Counted from the stretch's first letter, positions 35,002-46,267 are shown. The stretch: 64,000 nucleotides of DNA from Pseudomonas mendocina (GCA_037482215.1 CP148074.1:2294001-2358000), one strand, 5' to 3'. Notes: generated by a model from the letters alone, not told the origin. Program-made: numbers and translations.

Positions 35002-36384
35002 TTAGTCGACTAAACGCCAGGTCGTACCGCCTTTCCCATCTTCCAATACAACGCCCATTGCGGTCAGTTGATCACGGATTCGGTCAGACTCTGCCCAGTT
35101 CTTATCAGTTCTAGCCTGTAAGCGAGCTGCTATAAGTGCCTCAACTTCAGCTGCATCGACCTTCCCTTCTGCTCCGGCCTGCAAGAAGGCCTCAGGCTCC
35201 AGCTGCAAAACACCCAGCAACCCTGCCAACTCCTTCAAGCGTGCAGCAAGACCAGCAGCCGCTTGGGTGTCAGAATCGCGCAACCGGTTGATTTCACGAG
35301 CCAATTCAAACAGAACCGCACAGGCTTCAGGTGAGTTGAAATCGTCATCCATCGCTGCTGCAAAACGCTCTGCGTAGGCATCGCCCCCGGAAGGCACAGC
35401 CACTGGCAGCCCCTTAAGGGCGTTATAAAAACGCTCAAGTGCGCTTTTGGCTTCGCGCAGGCTGTCTTCGGAGTAATTGATAGGGCTGCGGTAATGGCTG
35501 GATACCAGCAGGTATCGCACGACTTCCGGGTGATACTTTTCCAGCACTTCGCGAATGGTGAAGAAGTTGCCCAAAGATTTGGACATTTTTTCACCATCTA
35601 CTCGCACAGCACCTGCATGCATCCAGGCATTGGCGTAAAGCTTGCCAGTGGCGGCTTCACTCTGGGCGATTTCGTTTTCGTGGTGCGGGAACACCAAGTC
35701 AGGGCCGCCGCCGTGAATGTCGAAGGTTTCACCCAGGCAGCAGGTAGACATCACCGAGCATTCGATATGCCAGCCCGGGCGTCCCGCCCCCCATGGCGAC
35801 TCCCAGCTAGGCTCGCCTGGCTTAGCACCCTTCCAGAGTACGAAGTCGAGTGGATCTTCTTTGATCTCGTCGACCTCAATACGAGCGCCGATTTTCAGCT
35901 CATCAATTTTGCGGCGGGACAATTTTCCGTAACCGACAAATTTGCCAACCCGGTAGTACACATCGCCATTACCCGGAGCATAGGCATAACCCTTGTCGAT
36001 CAGGGTTTGGATCATCTCGTGCATGCCTGCGATGTGATCCGTTGCGCGGGGTTCCTGATCCGGGCGCAGCACATTAAGGCGTGCTTCGTCCTCATGCATG
36101 GCAGCGATCATACGGGCTACCAGGGCTTCAAACGGCTCGCCATTTTCATTGGCGCGCCGAATGATCTTGTCGTCGATGTCGGTGATATTACGGACGTAAG
36201 TCACGTCGTAGCCGCGATGGCGCAACCAGCGGGTGACAACGTCAAAGGCAACCATTACCCGCGCATGACCAATGTGACAGAAGTCGTAAACCGTCATACC
36301 GCACACATACATGCGTACTTGATTACCCACTAACGGTTTGAACTCGTCTTTGCTTTTGGTCAGCGTGTTGTAGATGGAGAGCAT
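35002..36384 (-). CDS. cysS: Cysteinyl-tRNA synthetase
   Basis: 460 residues. Class I synthetase with the HIGH box as CHIGHARVM (about 38-46). Zinc-binding cysteines are in VCGMTVYD and HIECSVMS, and the KMSKS box is [10 protein letters not shown] (about 268). A DALR anticodon-binding helix bundle follows. The ATG at 36384 has AAGGA 7 nt upstream; the frame is open to 36405. It is downstream of glnS on the same strand. Confidence 0.96.
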   Translation of the reverse strand: MLSIYNTLTKSKDEFKPLVGNQVRMYVCGMTVYDFCHIGHARVMVAFDVVTRWLRHRGYDVTYVRNITDIDDKIIRRANENGEPFEALVARMIAAMHEDEARLNVLRPDQEPRATDHIAGMHEMIQTLIDKGYAYAPGNGDVYYRVGKFVGYGKLSRRKIDELKIGARIEVDEIKEDPLDFVLWKGAKPGEPSWESPWGAGRPGWHIECSVMSTCCLGETFDIHGGGPDLVFPHHENEIAQSEAATGKLYANAWMHAGAVRVDGEKMSKSLGNFFTIREVLEKYHPEVVRYLLVSSHYRSPINYSEDSLREAKSALERFYNALKGLPVAVPSGGDAYAERFAAAMDDDFNSPEACAVLFELAREINRLRDSDTQAAAGLAARLKELAGLLGVLQLEPEAFLQAGAEGKVDAAEVEALIAARLQARTDKNWAESDRIRDQLTAMGVVLEDGKGGTTWRLVD

Positions 36385-36445
36385 CGAAATTCCTTGAGGA
36401 GGCACAGGCCGCTCAAGCGGCCTGGTTCAAATCAATCACCCAGGT

Positions 36446-38110
36446 TTAAACCCAGGAGTCGCGCAATGTAACGGTACGGTTGAAGACTAGGCTGTCTGGT
36501 GTGCTGTCACGGCTGTCGACACAGAAATAGCCTTCCCGCTCAAACTGGAAACGGTCTTCGACTGTCGCTTTAGCCAGTGACGGCTCCGCGCGACAACCTT
36601 TGAGCACTACCAGTGATTCCGGGTTGATATTGTCGAGGAAACTACCGCCCTCTTCAGCCTTCTCCGGGTTTGCGGAGCGGAACAAGCGGTCGTACAGGCG
36701 AACTTCACACTCAACGCTTTCGGCTGCCGGAACCCAGTGAATCACACCTTTGACCTTGCGACCTTCAGGGTTCTTGCCCAGGGTGTTTTCATCATACGAG
36801 CAGCGCAGCTCAACGATATTCCCTTCAGCATCCTTGATGGCCTCGTCGGCACGAATCACGTAGCTGCCGCGCAGGCGCACTTCACCACCAGGAATCAGGC
36901 GTTTAAAGCCTGCTGGAGGGACTTCTTCAAAGTCGCTGGCGTCGATGAAGATCTCGCGGCTGAACGGCAGAACACGCACGCCCATGTCTTGCTTCGGATG
37001 GCGAGGCAGCTCAAGTTGTTCGACCTGACCTTCAGGATAGTTGGTGATTACCACCTTCAGGGGCTTCAGCACGCACATGGCACGGCTGGCATTGGCGTCC
37101 AAATCTTCGCGAATGGCGAATTCGAGCATGCCGATATCCACCACGCCGCCTGCGCGGTTGACGCCAATCATGTCGCAGAAGTTGCGAATTGACGCCGGTG
37201 TGTAGCCGCGACGGCGGAACCCTGAGAGCGTCGACATGCGTGGGTCATCCCAGCCATTGACGTGCTGCTCGTCCACCAACTGCTTAAGCTTGCGCTTACT
37301 GGTGATGGTGTAGTTCAGGTTCAAGCGAGCAAATTCGTACTGGCGAGGCTGTGCCGGAACTGGCAAGTGCTCTAAGAACCACTCGTACAGTGGGCGGTGA
37401 TCTTCAAACTCAAGGGTGCAGATCGAATGGGTGATGCCTTCAATAGCATCGGATTGGCCGTGAGTGAAGTCGTAGCTTGGGTAAATGCACCATTTGTCAC
37501 CGGTCTGGTGGTGATGGGCGTGGCGAATACGGTAAAGGATCGGGTCGCGCAGGTTCATGTTCGGCGAGGCCATATCGATTTTGGCACGCAGCGCGCGGGC
37601 GCCGTCTGCAAACTCACCGGCTTTCATACGGGCGAATAAATCCAGATTCTCTTCGACGCTACGGTCGCGGAACGGACTGTTCTTGCCTGGCTCAGTGAGG
37701 CTGCCGCGATATTCGCGGGCTTCTTCCGGGGAGAGGTCGCACACATACGCCTTGCCAGCCTTGATCAGCTCAATAGCCCACTCGTGAAGCTGCTCAAAGT
37801 AATCAGATGCATAATGCTCCTCACCTGCCCACTCGAAACCCAGCCATTTGACGTCTTCTTTGATGGCGTCAATGTATTCCTGATCTTCTTTAGCTGGGTT
37901 GGTGTCATCAAAGCGCAAGTTGCATTGGCCACCAAACTCCTTGGCCAGGCCGAAGTTCAAGCAGATCGACTTGGCATGGCCGATGTGCAGGTAGCCGTTA
38001 GGCTCCGGCGGGAAACGCGTGATGATCTTCGCGTGTTTACCAGCATCCAGGTCAGCCTGAACGATGGGGCGGAGGAAGTTGGCAGCGGCGACGGTTTCTG
38101 GCTTGCTCAT
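36446..38110 (-). CDS. glnS: Glutaminyl-tRNA synthetase
   Basis: 554 residues. Class Ic synthetase. The HIGH box is [15 protein letters not shown] (about 36-50) and the KMSKS-equivalent is [10 protein letters not shown] (about 270). The C-terminal beta-barrels contain [15 protein letters not shown] and the final [16 protein letters not shown] lies before the ATG at 38110; an extension to 38188 is unlikely. Divergent from ppiB. Confidence 0.96.
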   Translation of the reverse strand: MSKPETVAAANFLRPIVQADLDAGKHAKIITRFPPEPNGYLHIGHAKSICLNFGLAKEFGGQCNLRFDDTNPAKEDQEYIDAIKEDVKWLGFEWAGEEHYASDYFEQLHEWAIELIKAGKAYVCDLSPEEAREYRGSLTEPGKNSPFRDRSVEENLDLFARMKAGEFADGARALRAKIDMASPNMNLRDPILYRIRHAHHHQTGDKWCIYPSYDFTHGQSDAIEGITHSICTLEFEDHRPLYEWFLEHLPVPAQPRQYEFARLNLNYTITSKRKLKQLVDEQHVNGWDDPRMSTLSGFRRRGYTPASIRNFCDMIGVNRAGGVVDIGMLEFAIREDLDANASRAMCVLKPLKVVITNYPEGQVEQLELPRHPKQDMGVRVLPFSREIFIDASDFEEVPPAGFKRLIPGGEVRLRGSYVIRADEAIKDAEGNIVELRCSYDENTLGKNPEGRKVKGVIHWVPAAESVECEVRLYDRLFRSANPEKAEEGGSFLDNINPESLVVLKGCRAEPSLAKATVEDRFQFEREGYFCVDSRDSTPDSLVFNRTVTLRDSWV

Positions 38111-38280
38111 GGTGTCCTTGATCATTCGGATGCGCGGCACAGGGTAGGCCGACAAATACAAAGCGCTTATCATAGCCGAAGCTGTCAATCACCTGACAGG
38201 CCCCCAACCGCCTCCCGGCCTTATAGTTGTCACTAAAATGCCGGAGCGGCTCCCGGTTTTACCGAAAGAGCGACTATTAC

Positions 38281-38775
38281 ATGATCAAGCTGCACACCAA
38301 TCACGGCGTTATCACTATTAATCTCTTCGAAGACAAGGCTCCGGAAACTACTGCCAACTTCAAGCAGTATGTTCAGGAAGGTCATTACGACAACACCGTT
38401 TTCCACCGTGTTATCAGCAACTTCATGATTCAGGGTGGCGGTTTTGAGCCGGGCATGAAGCAAAAGCAGACTCGTGCTCCTATCAAGAACGAAGCAAATA
38501 ATGGCCTTTCCAACAAAATCGGCACCGTGGCCATGGCGCGCACCATGGAACCACACTCTGCTTCTGCGCAATTCTTCATCAACGTAGCTGACAACACTTT
38601 CCTCAACCACAGCTCCCCGACTGTTCAAGGCTGGGGCTACGCCGTATTTGGTGAAGTTGTTGAAGGTATGGACGTTGTTAACGCCATCAAAGGCGTGGCT
38701 ACCACCAGCAAGTCTGGTCACCAGGACGTACCGGTTGAAGATGTCATCATCGAACGTGCTGAGATCGTTGAGTGA
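38281..38775 (+). CDS. ppiB: Peptidyl-prolyl cis-trans isomerase B (cyclophilin)
   Basis: 164 residues, the size of cytoplasmic PpiB. The catalytic Arg is in [15 protein letters not shown] (about 43). [18 protein letters not shown] and the [15 protein letters not shown] end follow the family. No signal peptide. The ATG at 38281 starts the family-like [16 protein letters not shown]. Its stop overlaps the lpxH GTG start by 4 bp. Confidence 0.95.
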   Translation: MIKLHTNHGVITINLFEDKAPETTANFKQYVQEGHYDNTVFHRVISNFMIQGGGFEPGMKQKQTRAPIKNEANNGLSNKIGTVAMARTMEPHSASAQFFINVADNTFLNHSSPTVQGWGYAVFGEVVEGMDVVNAIKGVATTSKSGHQDVPVEDVIIERAEIVE

Positions 38776-39500
38776 TATTGCTGATCTCTGATCTGCACCT
38801 TGAACAGGAGCGCCCGGACATTACCCGGGCGTTTCTTCATTTCTTGGATACGCGGGCTAGCCAGGCCACGGCGCTCTATATTCTCGGAGACTTCTTCGAG
38901 GTCTGGATTGGCGATGATGCGATCACGCCCTTCCAACGCACTATTGCCAGCGCATTGCGACGTCTAAGTGATCAGGGTACGAAGGTATTTCTGATGCATG
39001 GCAATCGCGACTTTTTGATCGGTAAGGCTTTTTGCCGTGAAGCCGGCTGCACCCTGCTAAAAGATCCGGCTCGTGTCCAGTTCAACGGCGAAACGGTTTT
39101 GCTCATGCACGGAGACAGCCTGTGCACGCAGGATCTCGCCTACATGAAGATGCGTTTCTGGCTGCGCAATCCCCTGTCGCTGTTCATTCTGCGTAACCTG
39201 CCATTGTCTACCCGGCAGAAACTGGCGCGTAAGCTGCGTAATGAAAGCAAAGCGCAAACCCGAATGAAAGCCAGCGACATTGTGGATGTAACGCCCGAGG
39301 AAGTGGTCCGCACCATGACTGAGCAAGGCGTTCGCACCCTGATTCATGGGCACACCCACCGCCCGGCAACACATCAACTTGAAATCAGCGGTCACCCGGC
39401 ACAACGCATTGTGTTGGGAGATTGGGACAAGCAAGGCTGGGCGCTGCAAGTAGATGAAAACGGCTTCAATCAAACCGCGTTTGATTTGAGCGTCGAATAA
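38772..39500 (+). CDS. lpxH: UDP-2,3-diacylglucosamine diphosphatase (GTG start)
   Basis: 242 residues. Calcineurin-like metallophosphoesterase that makes lipid X in lipid A synthesis. All metal motifs are present: [11 protein letters not shown] (about 7), [11 protein letters not shown] (about 40), HGNRDF (about 78), MHGDSLC and [10 protein letters not shown] (about 195). The start is GTG at 38772, overlapping the ppiB stop as GTGA, so it is translationally coupled. Confidence 0.95.
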   Translation: MILLISDLHLEQERPDITRAFLHFLDTRASQATALYILGDFFEVWIGDDAITPFQRTIASALRRLSDQGTKVFLMHGNRDFLIGKAFCREAGCTLLKDPARVQFNGETVLLMHGDSLCTQDLAYMKMRFWLRNPLSLFILRNLPLSTRQKLARKLRNESKAQTRMKASDIVDVTPEEVVRTMTEQGVRTLIHGHTHRPATHQLEISGHPAQRIVLGDWDKQGWALQVDENGFNQTAFDLSVE

Positions 39501-39526
39501 ATTAGCGCCCCGTAGGGCGCTAATTC
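39501..39526. terminator. Bidirectional terminator of lpxH and miaE
   Basis: 11-bp perfect stem AATTAGCGCCC / GGGCGCTAATT with a 4-nt loop, directly after the lpxH stop and touching the miaE stop. Confidence 0.7.
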
Positions 39527-40130
39527 AGAATGCAGGCACACCGCTATGGAAGCGAAATTCCGTATCCGGCGATTCAATTAACACCTGCTCTGCTTCACGT
39601 ACCCGTACGATCGCTTGATCAACATCTGCCGCCTCACCGTACTGGTAAGCAAGCTTCAGATAGCCTTGAAAATGCCTGGATTCGCTTTTAAGCAGGCCGA
39701 AATAAAACTTGCCCAACTCTTCATCTAGGTGTGGCACCAACGCTTCGAAGCGCTCACAGCTGCGGGCTTCTATGAAGGCTCCCACCACTAAGGTGTCCAC
39801 CAGCTTAAAGGGCTCGTGGGTGCGCACGACCTTGCGCAAGCCTGATGCATACCGCGCTGCCGATACTGGGCGCAACGGAATTTTGCGGCGTTTCATGATG
39901 CGCAATACCTGCTCGTGATGCACAAGCTCTTCCCGGGCAAGGCGTGACATCGCATTAAGCAAATCAACATAGGTGCTGTACTTGGCCATCAAGCTCAAGG
40001 CGGTGCTAGCAGCTTTGAACTCGCAATTTTTATGATCAATCAACATCGTTGCCTGATCGTTTAATGCAGCCTTGACCCACGATTCAGGTGTCGGGCAACC
40101 TAGGAATTCTTGTATCTCTGGGAAGTTCAT
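39525..40130 (-). CDS. miaE: tRNA-(ms2io6A)-hydroxylase MiaE
   Basis: 201 residues. Non-heme diiron enzyme hydroxylating the isopentenyl group of ms2i6A37 in tRNA. The ferritin-like helix bundle has diiron ligands in NCEFKAASTAL, REELVHHEQVLRIMKRR (ExxH) and FIEARSCERFEAL, plus KSESRHFQGYLKLA (ExxxH). ATG at 40130. Convergent with lpxH. Confidence 0.92.
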   Translation of the reverse strand: MNFPEIQEFLGCPTPESWVKAALNDQATMLIDHKNCEFKAASTALSLMAKYSTYVDLLNAMSRLAREELVHHEQVLRIMKRRKIPLRPVSAARYASGLRKVVRTHEPFKLVDTLVVGAFIEARSCERFEALVPHLDEELGKFYFGLLKSESRHFQGYLKLAYQYGEAADVDQAIVRVREAEQVLIESPDTEFRFHSGVPAF

Positions 40131-40317
40131 TTGCTCGCGCTCACATCTAAATAACTGACGATCAAATTGAAACCTGCCAGTCGTGGGTTTGAGTTGGCCG
40201 TGTTGACGACGTTATTGGCTAAAAGACGCATAGACTCACAAGTGCAATTGAGCTTAAACAAGCACAACAAAAACAACCATTATACGAGGCTGTCCCAAGG
40301 CTGGAATACCCAAGCGA

Positions 40318-40331
40318 TTGACATCGGTCAA
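40318..40331 (+). promoter_or_regulatory. ANR/FNR-type box upstream of the usp gene
   Basis: TTGAC-ATCG-GTCAA, a perfect dyad close to the TTGAT-N4-ATCAA consensus. A -10 hexamer TATAGT (40353-40358) follows, which puts the box centre near -40.5, the classical activating position. Confidence 0.65.
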
Positions 40332-40352
40332 GGGGACAAGTCAGCAGGCAGT

Positions 40353-40358
40353 TATAGT
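40353..40358 (+). promoter_or_regulatory. -10 element of the usp promoter
   Basis: TATAGT, predicted start about 40365, giving a 24-nt leader that ends in AAGGAG before the ATG at 40389. Confidence 0.55.
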
Positions 40359-40388
40359 GGTTTCAAACAACTGTTTAAGGAGCTGGTC

Positions 40389-41252
40389 ATGCAAGCAATT
40401 CGTAGCATTCTTGTAGTCGTAGATCCCTCACAAAACGAAGATCTTGCCCTCAAGCGCGCCAAGCTAATTGCTAGCGTCACACAGTCTCACCTGCATATTC
40501 TTATCTGCGACAAGAAAACAGATCACAGCGCTTTGCTCTGCGATCTGACTGAAGAACTCAATAACGAAGGCTTCAGTGTGACATCGCAGCAAGCTTGGAA
40601 CGAATCACTGCATCAAACAATTGTCACCGTGCAACAGTCTGAAGGTTGTGGTCTAGTGGTTAAACAGCACAGCCACGATAGCCTGCTCAAAAAAGCAATC
40701 TTGACCCCAGATGACTGGAAGGTCCTGCGCTATTGCCCTGCCCCTGTGTTACTTGTAAAAACAGATACATCTTGGACTGATGGCGTCATCCTCGCGGCAG
40801 TGGATGTTGGAAATTCTGACGCCGAACATCGAACTCTACATAGCACTATCGTCAGCCATGGCTACGAGATCGCAACCCTGGCGCAATCGGCACTGCATGT
40901 CGTTAGCGCTCACCCGAGCCCAATGCTCTCAGCCGCCGATCCTACCTTCCAACTGACTGAAACCATTCAGGCCCGCTACCGTGCTAACTGCGCAGAATTT
41001 CAGAAACAATATGATGTGACTGATGACCGCCTGCATATTGTTGAAGGCCCTGCAGACGTCTTAATTCCACAAACTGCCAAGCGCTTGAACGCAAGCGTAG
41101 TCGTTGTTGGCACGGTCGCTCGCACTGGCTTGTCCGGCGTGCTTATTGGTAACACGGCTGAGGTGATTCTCGACACACTCGAAACAGACATCTTAGTTCT
41201 GAAGCCTGACGATATTATTGAGCACTTGGAACAGCTCGTAGCTCAGCGCTGA
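40389..41252 (+). CDS. Tandem universal stress protein
   Basis: 287 residues with two Usp domains. The first begins IRSILVVVDPSQNEDLALKRAKLIA. The second ends in the ATP-binding pattern VVVGTVARTGLSGVLIGNTAEVILDTLETDILVLK (G-2x-G-9x-G form). AAGGAG lies 6 nt before the ATG; an in-frame extension to 40167 crosses the promoter and is rejected. The locus matches an Anr-controlled Usp of P. aeruginosa by position (PA1789-like, from memory), which agrees with the ANR box seen here. Likely role: survival in oxygen limitation. Confidence 0.9.
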   Translation: MQAIRSILVVVDPSQNEDLALKRAKLIASVTQSHLHILICDKKTDHSALLCDLTEELNNEGFSVTSQQAWNESLHQTIVTVQQSEGCGLVVKQHSHDSLLKKAILTPDDWKVLRYCPAPVLLVKTDTSWTDGVILAAVDVGNSDAEHRTLHSTIVSHGYEIATLAQSALHVVSAHPSPMLSAADPTFQLTETIQARYRANCAEFQKQYDVTDDRLHIVEGPADVLIPQTAKRLNASVVVVGTVARTGLSGVLIGNTAEVILDTLETDILVLKPDDIIEHLEQLVAQR

Positions 41253-41271
41253 ATCATGTGGGGCGGCTTGA

Positions 41272-41751
41272 TTACTCGCCGCCCTCCCCATCTAGCCCCC
41301 GCAAAAAACGCGGCGCGATGTAGCGTTCATAGTGGGCTTCGGAAAGCAGAAAGAACTCTCTGTCTATGGCGTCGCGCACTTCGGGCAGAGACCATTCTCT
41401 GAACTCTGGTAGCAGCACCAAACCATAGGCATCAAGCTGATTGATGACCCGTGCCCCTCGGGCTATCAACTGGTACGCCCAGCAATATGGTGATTGCTGC
41501 GGCACAAAACGGATCTGCCGCTGTTCAAGTTGAAAACGCAAACGCTGCGGGTCAAACACCTCAACCTTTGCTGCAATCACTTGCACCAAAAGTGCCTCTA
41601 ACCGATGCCAGACAGCTTGCTTTTGCTCTTCGCTGTAACCGTTCCAACCCGTCACTTCGTGGTGAAAACGCTTGCACCCCCGGCACACAAGATCCCCATA
41701 AACAGTAGAGCAGAGGCCGACACAAGGGGTTTTGATACGTTGATTTGACAT
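41272..41751 (-). CDS. DUF1289 domain protein
   Basis: 159 residues. The N-terminal DUF1289 part is KTPCVGLCSTVYGDLVCRGCKRFHHEVTGW, with four cysteines likely to bind a metal or Fe-S cluster, followed by WNGYSEEQKQAVWHRL. The C-terminal hundred residues have no recognised domain. A TTG at 41763 is in frame; the ATG at 41751 is preferred, although no ribosome site is strong. Function unknown. Convergent with the usp gene. Confidence 0.8.
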   Translation of the reverse strand: MSNQRIKTPCVGLCSTVYGDLVCRGCKRFHHEVTGWNGYSEEQKQAVWHRLEALLVQVIAAKVEVFDPQRLRFQLEQRQIRFVPQQSPYCWAYQLIARGARVINQLDAYGLVLLPEFREWSLPEVRDAIDREFFLLSEAHYERYIAPRFLRGLDGEGGE

Positions 41752-42161
41752 TGCTAAAGGCAAGATAAGCTGGCGAACGGACAGGCATATTAGCCCTTTG
41801 TCTTACTGAGATCACCCCGATAGTACCGAGATAAACCTGATAGCTGGCTTAACTTTGGTAAAGCTTTCCAGTAGAATCTTTCGGCCAATCTTTTGGCTGC
41901 AACGTCCGTTGGAAGCTGTTTTCAAAGCGTCACGAGCACAGTCGATCCTGCAGGTTGGACGTTGGTGCAGCGCCGAGAGCCGATTACGGTTCTGCACCAG
42001 CCCTCATCTAACCGCCCTGCCGGCGTAAAACTTTGAAAGCAGCTTCTTCAGGAAAATAACGATTCAAGGCAGAACGGCCCATAAAGCCATGATGCGCTTG
42101 AAACGCTGTTTTCTGGATCGCGTTCCGGTTAGTCCCGGAACAACTGATGAGGGTAATAACT
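41752..42161. other. Upstream region of acnB with a long stem-loop
   Basis: About 410 nt without a gene. TGGTGCAG (41963-41970) and CTGCACCA (41992-41999) form a perfect 8-bp stem with a 21-nt loop. It is not placed as a terminator for any gene. It may be part of the acnB leader or a control site. Confidence 0.4.
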
Positions 42162-44771
42162 GTGCTTGAAGCCTATCGCAAACATGTAGCAGAGCGTGCC
42201 GCTCAGGGTGTCGTGCCCCAGCCGCTGAACGCCGAACAAACCGCAGGCCTGGTCGAGCTGCTGAAATCCCCGCCGGCTGGTGAAGAAGAGTTTCTTCTTG
42301 ATCTGATCACCAACCGCGTACCACCAGGAGTTGACGAGGCAGCCTACGTTAAGGCGGGCTTCCTCTCTGCCGTTGCCAAAGGCGAAGCTACCTCCCCGCT
42401 GATCGACAAGAAGCGTGCAGTTGAACTGCTCGGCACCATGCAAGGTGGTTACAACATCGCCACCATGGTTGAGCTTCTCGACAGCGCTGATCTTGCAGAA
42501 GTAGCTGCAGAACAACTGAAGCACACCCTGCTGATGTTCGACGCCTTCCATGACGTCGCTGAGCGCGCCAAGAAAGGCAACGCCTCTGCCAAAGCAGTGC
42601 TGCAATCCTGGGCTGACGGTGAGTGGTTCAAAGCCAAACCAGCCGTTGCTGAAAAAATCACCCTGACCGTGTTCAAGGTGCCAGGCGAAACCAACACTGA
42701 CGACCTGTCTCCAGCTCCGGATGCTTGGTCGCGCCCTGACATCCCGCTGCACGCCCTGGCCATGCTGAAAATGGCCCGTGACGGCATTGAGCCGGTTCAG
42801 CCGGGCGCTGTTGGCCCGCTGAAACAAATCGAAGAAGTTAAAGCTAAAGGCTACCCGGTTGCCTACGTAGGTGACGTAGTCGGTACTGGTTCTTCCCGTA
42901 AGTCCGCTACCAACTCGGTACTGTGGTTCTTCGGTGACGACATTCCTTACGTACCGAACAAGCGTGCTGGTGGCTTCTGCTTCGGCACCAAAATCGCACC
43001 GATCTTCTACAACACCATGGAAGACGCCGGCGCTCTACCAATCGAATTCGATTGCACCAACCTGGCCATGGGCGACGTTATCGACGTATACCCGTTCAAG
43101 GGCGAAGTGCGCCGTCATGGCAGCGACGAACTGGTAACCACCTTCGAACTGAAAACCGACGTTCTGTTGGACGAAGTTCGTGCTGGCGGCCGTATCCCGC
43201 TGATCATTGGTCGCGGTCTGACTGAAAAAGCACGTGCTGAGCTGGGTCTCGGCGCAAGCGATCTGTTCAAGAAGCCGGTTGCTCCTGCTGACAGCGGCAA
43301 AGGTTTCACCCTGGCTCAAAAAATGGTTGGCCGTGCTTGCGGTCTGCCAGAAGGTCAAGGCGTTCGTCCGGGCACCTACTGCGAGCCTAAGATGACCACC
43401 GTTGGCTCCCAGGACACCACTGGCCCGATGACCCGTGATGAGCTGAAAGACCTGGCTTGCCTGGGCTTCTCTGCTGACCTGGTTATGCAGTCGTTCTGCC
43501 ACACTGCTGCTTATCCGAAGCCGATCGACGTCACCACACACCACACCCTGCCTGACTTCATCAAGACCCGCGGCGGTGTTTCCCTGCGTCCAGGCGACGG
43601 TATCATCCACAGCTGGCTGAACCGCATGCTGCTGCCTGACACCGTTGGTACTGGTGGTGACTCCCACACCCGCTTCCCGATCGGCATCAGCTTCCCGGCT
43701 GGTTCTGGCCTGGTAGCCTTCGCTGCTGCCACTGGTGTAATGCCGCTGGACATGCCGGAGTCGGTACTGGTTCGCTTCAAAGGCAAAATGCAACCTGGCA
43801 TCACCCTGCGTGACCTGGTTCATGCCATTCCTTACTACGCGATCCAGGCTGGCCTGCTGACCGTAGAGAAGAAAGGCAAGAAGAACATCTTCTCCGGCCG
43901 CATCCTTGAGATCGAAGGCCTGAACGAGCTGACCGTAGAGCAAGCGTTTGAACTGTCTGACGCCTCTGCTGAGCGTTCCGCTGCAGGCTGCACGATCAAG
44001 CTGCCGGAAGAGTCCATTGCCGAGTACCTGAAGTCCAACATCACCCTGCTGCGCTGGATGATCAGCGAAGGCTACGGCGATGCCCGTACTCTGGAGCGTC
44101 GTGCTCAAGCAATGGAAGCCTGGTTGGCCAACCCGCAACTGCTGGAAGCCGACAAGGACGCCGAATACGCTGCCGTTATCGAAATCGACCTGGCCGACGT
44201 CAAAGAGCCTGTGCTCTGCGCACCGAACGACCCGGACGATGCCCGCCTGCTGTCCACTGTAGCTGGCGACAAGATCGACGAAGTGTTCATCGGTTCTTGC
44301 ATGACCAACATCGGTCACTTCCGAGCTGCTGGTAAGCTGCTGGACAAAGTCAAAGGTGGCATCCCGACTCGTCTGTGGCTGGCACCGCCAACCAAGATGG
44401 ATGCTCACCAGCTGACCGAAGAAGGCTACTACGGCATCTACGGCAAAGCCGGTGCGCGCATGGAAATGCCGGGCTGCTCGCTGTGCATGGGTAACCAAGC
44501 TCGCGTGCAGACAGGTTCGACTGTGGTTTCCACTTCGACCCGTAACTTCCCGAACCGTCTGGGTGACGCCACTAACGTGTACCTGGCATCGGCCGAACTG
44601 GCTGCTGTTGCTTCGATCATCGGTAAACTGCCGACTGTTGAAGAGTACATGGCGTACGCGAAAGACATCGACAGCATGGCTGCCGACGTTTACCGCTACC
44701 TGAGCTTCGACCAGATCGCTGAATTCCGCGAAGCAGCTGCTAACGCGAAGATTCCAGCCGTTCAGGTTTAA
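42162..44771 (+). CDS. acnB: Aconitate hydratase B (GTG start)
   Basis: 869 residues, the exact usual AcnB length if the GTG at 42162 is used ([13 protein letters not shown]). GAGG lies 9 nt before it, whereas the upstream ATG at 42147 adds five unlike residues. TCA-cycle isomerase of citrate and isocitrate, also acting on 2-methylaconitate hydration in the methylcitrate cycle. The N-terminal HEAT-like domain precedes the swivel domain ([15 protein letters not shown]). Cluster cysteines are in [12 protein letters not shown] and [12 protein letters not shown] strong terminator follows. Confidence 0.97.
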   Translation: MLEAYRKHVAERAAQGVVPQPLNAEQTAGLVELLKSPPAGEEEFLLDLITNRVPPGVDEAAYVKAGFLSAVAKGEATSPLIDKKRAVELLGTMQGGYNIATMVELLDSADLAEVAAEQLKHTLLMFDAFHDVAERAKKGNASAKAVLQSWADGEWFKAKPAVAEKITLTVFKVPGETNTDDLSPAPDAWSRPDIPLHALAMLKMARDGIEPVQPGAVGPLKQIEEVKAKGYPVAYVGDVVGTGSSRKSATNSVLWFFGDDIPYVPNKRAGGFCFGTKIAPIFYNTMEDAGALPIEFDCTNLAMGDVIDVYPFKGEVRRHGSDELVTTFELKTDVLLDEVRAGGRIPLIIGRGLTEKARAELGLGASDLFKKPVAPADSGKGFTLAQKMVGRACGLPEGQGVRPGTYCEPKMTTVGSQDTTGPMTRDELKDLACLGFSADLVMQSFCHTAAYPKPIDVTTHHTLPDFIKTRGGVSLRPGDGIIHSWLNRMLLPDTVGTGGDSHTRFPIGISFPAGSGLVAFAAATGVMPLDMPESVLVRFKGKMQPGITLRDLVHAIPYYAIQAGLLTVEKKGKKNIFSGRILEIEGLNELTVEQAFELSDASAERSAAGCTIKLPEESIAEYLKSNITLLRWMISEGYGDARTLERRAQAMEAWLANPQLLEADKDAEYAAVIEIDLADVKEPVLCAPNDPDDARLLSTVAGDKIDEVFIGSCMTNIGHFRAAGKLLDKVKGGIPTRLWLAPPTKMDAHQLTEEGYYGIYGKAGARMEMPGCSLCMGNQARVQTGSTVVSTSTRNFPNRLGDATNVYLASAELAAVASIIGKLPTVEEYMAYAKDIDSMAADVYRYLSFDQIAEFREAAANAKIPAVQV

Positions 44772-44787
44772 GCTGTAAAACGTCATG

Positions 44788-44814
44788 AAAAGCCCCGCCT
44801 AGTGCGGGGCTTTT
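44788..44814 (+). terminator. Rho-independent terminator of acnB
   Basis: 11-bp stem AAAAGCCCCGC / GCGGGGCTTTT with a 5-nt loop and T run, 17 nt after the stop. Confidence 0.9.
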
Positions 44815-44940
44815 CTTTGCCTTGAATAAACGGCTAGCAACACTAGACAGATCAACAGCGTCAGCATATCTTTGCCATCGGCCAGCACACTGGCCAACGT
44901 CGCTCGGACGGTTCCGGGCGCTTACGTACTCGAGGAAAAC

Positions 44941-46179
44941 ATGGCTGAACAGGCTCCGCGCCGCTTTGCGCGCATCGATCGTCTCCCCCCTTACGTTTTC
45001 AATATCACTGCCGAACTGAAGATGGCTGCTCGCCGCCGTGGCGAAGACATTATCGACTTCTCCATGGGTAATCCTGACGGTGCTACACCGCCGCACATTG
45101 TCGAAAAACTCGTACAAGTCGCTCAGCGTGAAGACACCCACGGCTACTCAACGTCACGCGGCATCCCGCGTTTGCGCCGTGCCATATCACGTTGGTATCA
45201 GGATCGCTACGCGGTTGAGATTGATCCAGAAAGCGAAGCCATTGTCACCATTGGCTCCAAAGAGGGTCTGGCTCACCTCATGCTGGCCACCTTGGATAGC
45301 GGCGACACGGTTCTGGTGCCCAACCCCAGCTATCCGATTCATATCTACGGGGCAGTGATTGCCGGTGCTCAAGTACGTTCAGTGCCACTGATCCCTGGCG
45401 TGGACTTCTTCAATGAGCTGGAACGCGCTATTCGTGAGTCGATTCCAAAGCCGAAGATGATGATTCTGGGCTTCCCTTCCAACCCGACAGCACAATGCGT
45501 CGAGCTGGATTTCTTCGAGCGTGTGGTTGCCCTCGCCAAGCAGTACAACGTACTGGTGGTGCATGACCTGGCCTATGCAGACATTGTGTACGACGGCTGG
45601 AAAGCACCTTCGATCATGCAGGTACCAGGCGCGAAAGATATTGCTGTTGAATTCTTTACCCTGTCCAAGAGCTACAACATGGCTGGCTGGCGGATCGGTT
45701 TCATGGTCGGCAACAAAGAACTGGTCAGCGCCCTCGCCCGCATCAAGAGCTACCACGATTACGGCACATTCACTCCCCTGCAAGTAGCCGCTATTGCCGC
45801 GCTTGAGGGCGATCAGCAATGTGTACGCGATATTGCTGAGCAATACCGCCAGCGCCGTAACCTGTTGGTTAAAGGCCTGCATGAGCTGGGATGGATGGTC
45901 GAAAATCCCAAAGCATCCATGTACATCTGGGCAAAAATCCCAGAGCAGTACGCTCACATGGGCTCCCTTGAGTTCGCCAAAAAGCTGCTGCATGAAGCCA
46001 AGGTTTGCGTATCACCGGGCATTGGTTTCGGTGATTACGGTGATGACCATGTGCGCTTTGCCCTGATCGAAAACCAGGATCGCACCCGTCAGGCAATCCG
46101 AGGCATTAAAGCCATGTTCCGTACGGATGGTTTTGAGCCCGCCAAAGGCAGCAAAGCCCGTAAGACCTCCGCTAGCTGA
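44941..46179 (+). CDS. alaC: Alanine transaminase AlaC-type PLP aminotransferase
   Basis: 412 residues, the E. coli AlaC length. Class I/II aminotransferase transferring amino groups between glutamate and pyruvate. It has FSMGNPDGATPPH near residue 41, NPSYPIHIYGAV, NPTAQCV, the PLP lysine in FTLSKSYNMAGWRIGF (about 240) and RFALIEN with the substrate-carboxylate Arg near the C-terminus. GAGGA lies 5 nt before the ATG at 44941; the open frame to 44872 is not used. Confidence 0.9.
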   Translation: MAEQAPRRFARIDRLPPYVFNITAELKMAARRRGEDIIDFSMGNPDGATPPHIVEKLVQVAQREDTHGYSTSRGIPRLRRAISRWYQDRYAVEIDPESEAIVTIGSKEGLAHLMLATLDSGDTVLVPNPSYPIHIYGAVIAGAQVRSVPLIPGVDFFNELERAIRESIPKPKMMILGFPSNPTAQCVELDFFERVVALAKQYNVLVVHDLAYADIVYDGWKAPSIMQVPGAKDIAVEFFTLSKSYNMAGWRIGFMVGNKELVSALARIKSYHDYGTFTPLQVAAIAALEGDQQCVRDIAEQYRQRRNLLVKGLHELGWMVENPKASMYIWAKIPEQYAHMGSLEFAKKLLHEAKVCVSPGIGFGDYGDDHVRFALIENQDRTRQAIRGIKAMFRTDGFEPAKGSKARKTSAS

Positions 46180-46238
46180 TTGGAATGGGCCGGATGTAAT
46201 GTTCGGCCAGTACTCAGGCAGATTTCAATCCCACAAAA

Positions 46239-46267
46239 AAGCGCTGACAGTCAGACTGCCAGCGCTT
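46239..46267 (-). terminator. Terminator of the kynU-permease operon
   Basis: Stem AAGCGCTGGCAGT / ACTGTCAGCGCTT (one G-U pair), followed by TTTTTTGTGG on the minus strand, 21 nt after the permease stop. Confidence 0.8.

Noticed and set aside
43035..44786. Long minus-strand open frame of 583 codons opposite acnB
   Set aside because: It mirrors the codon pattern of acnB, a certain gene, and its translation has no recognisable domain.
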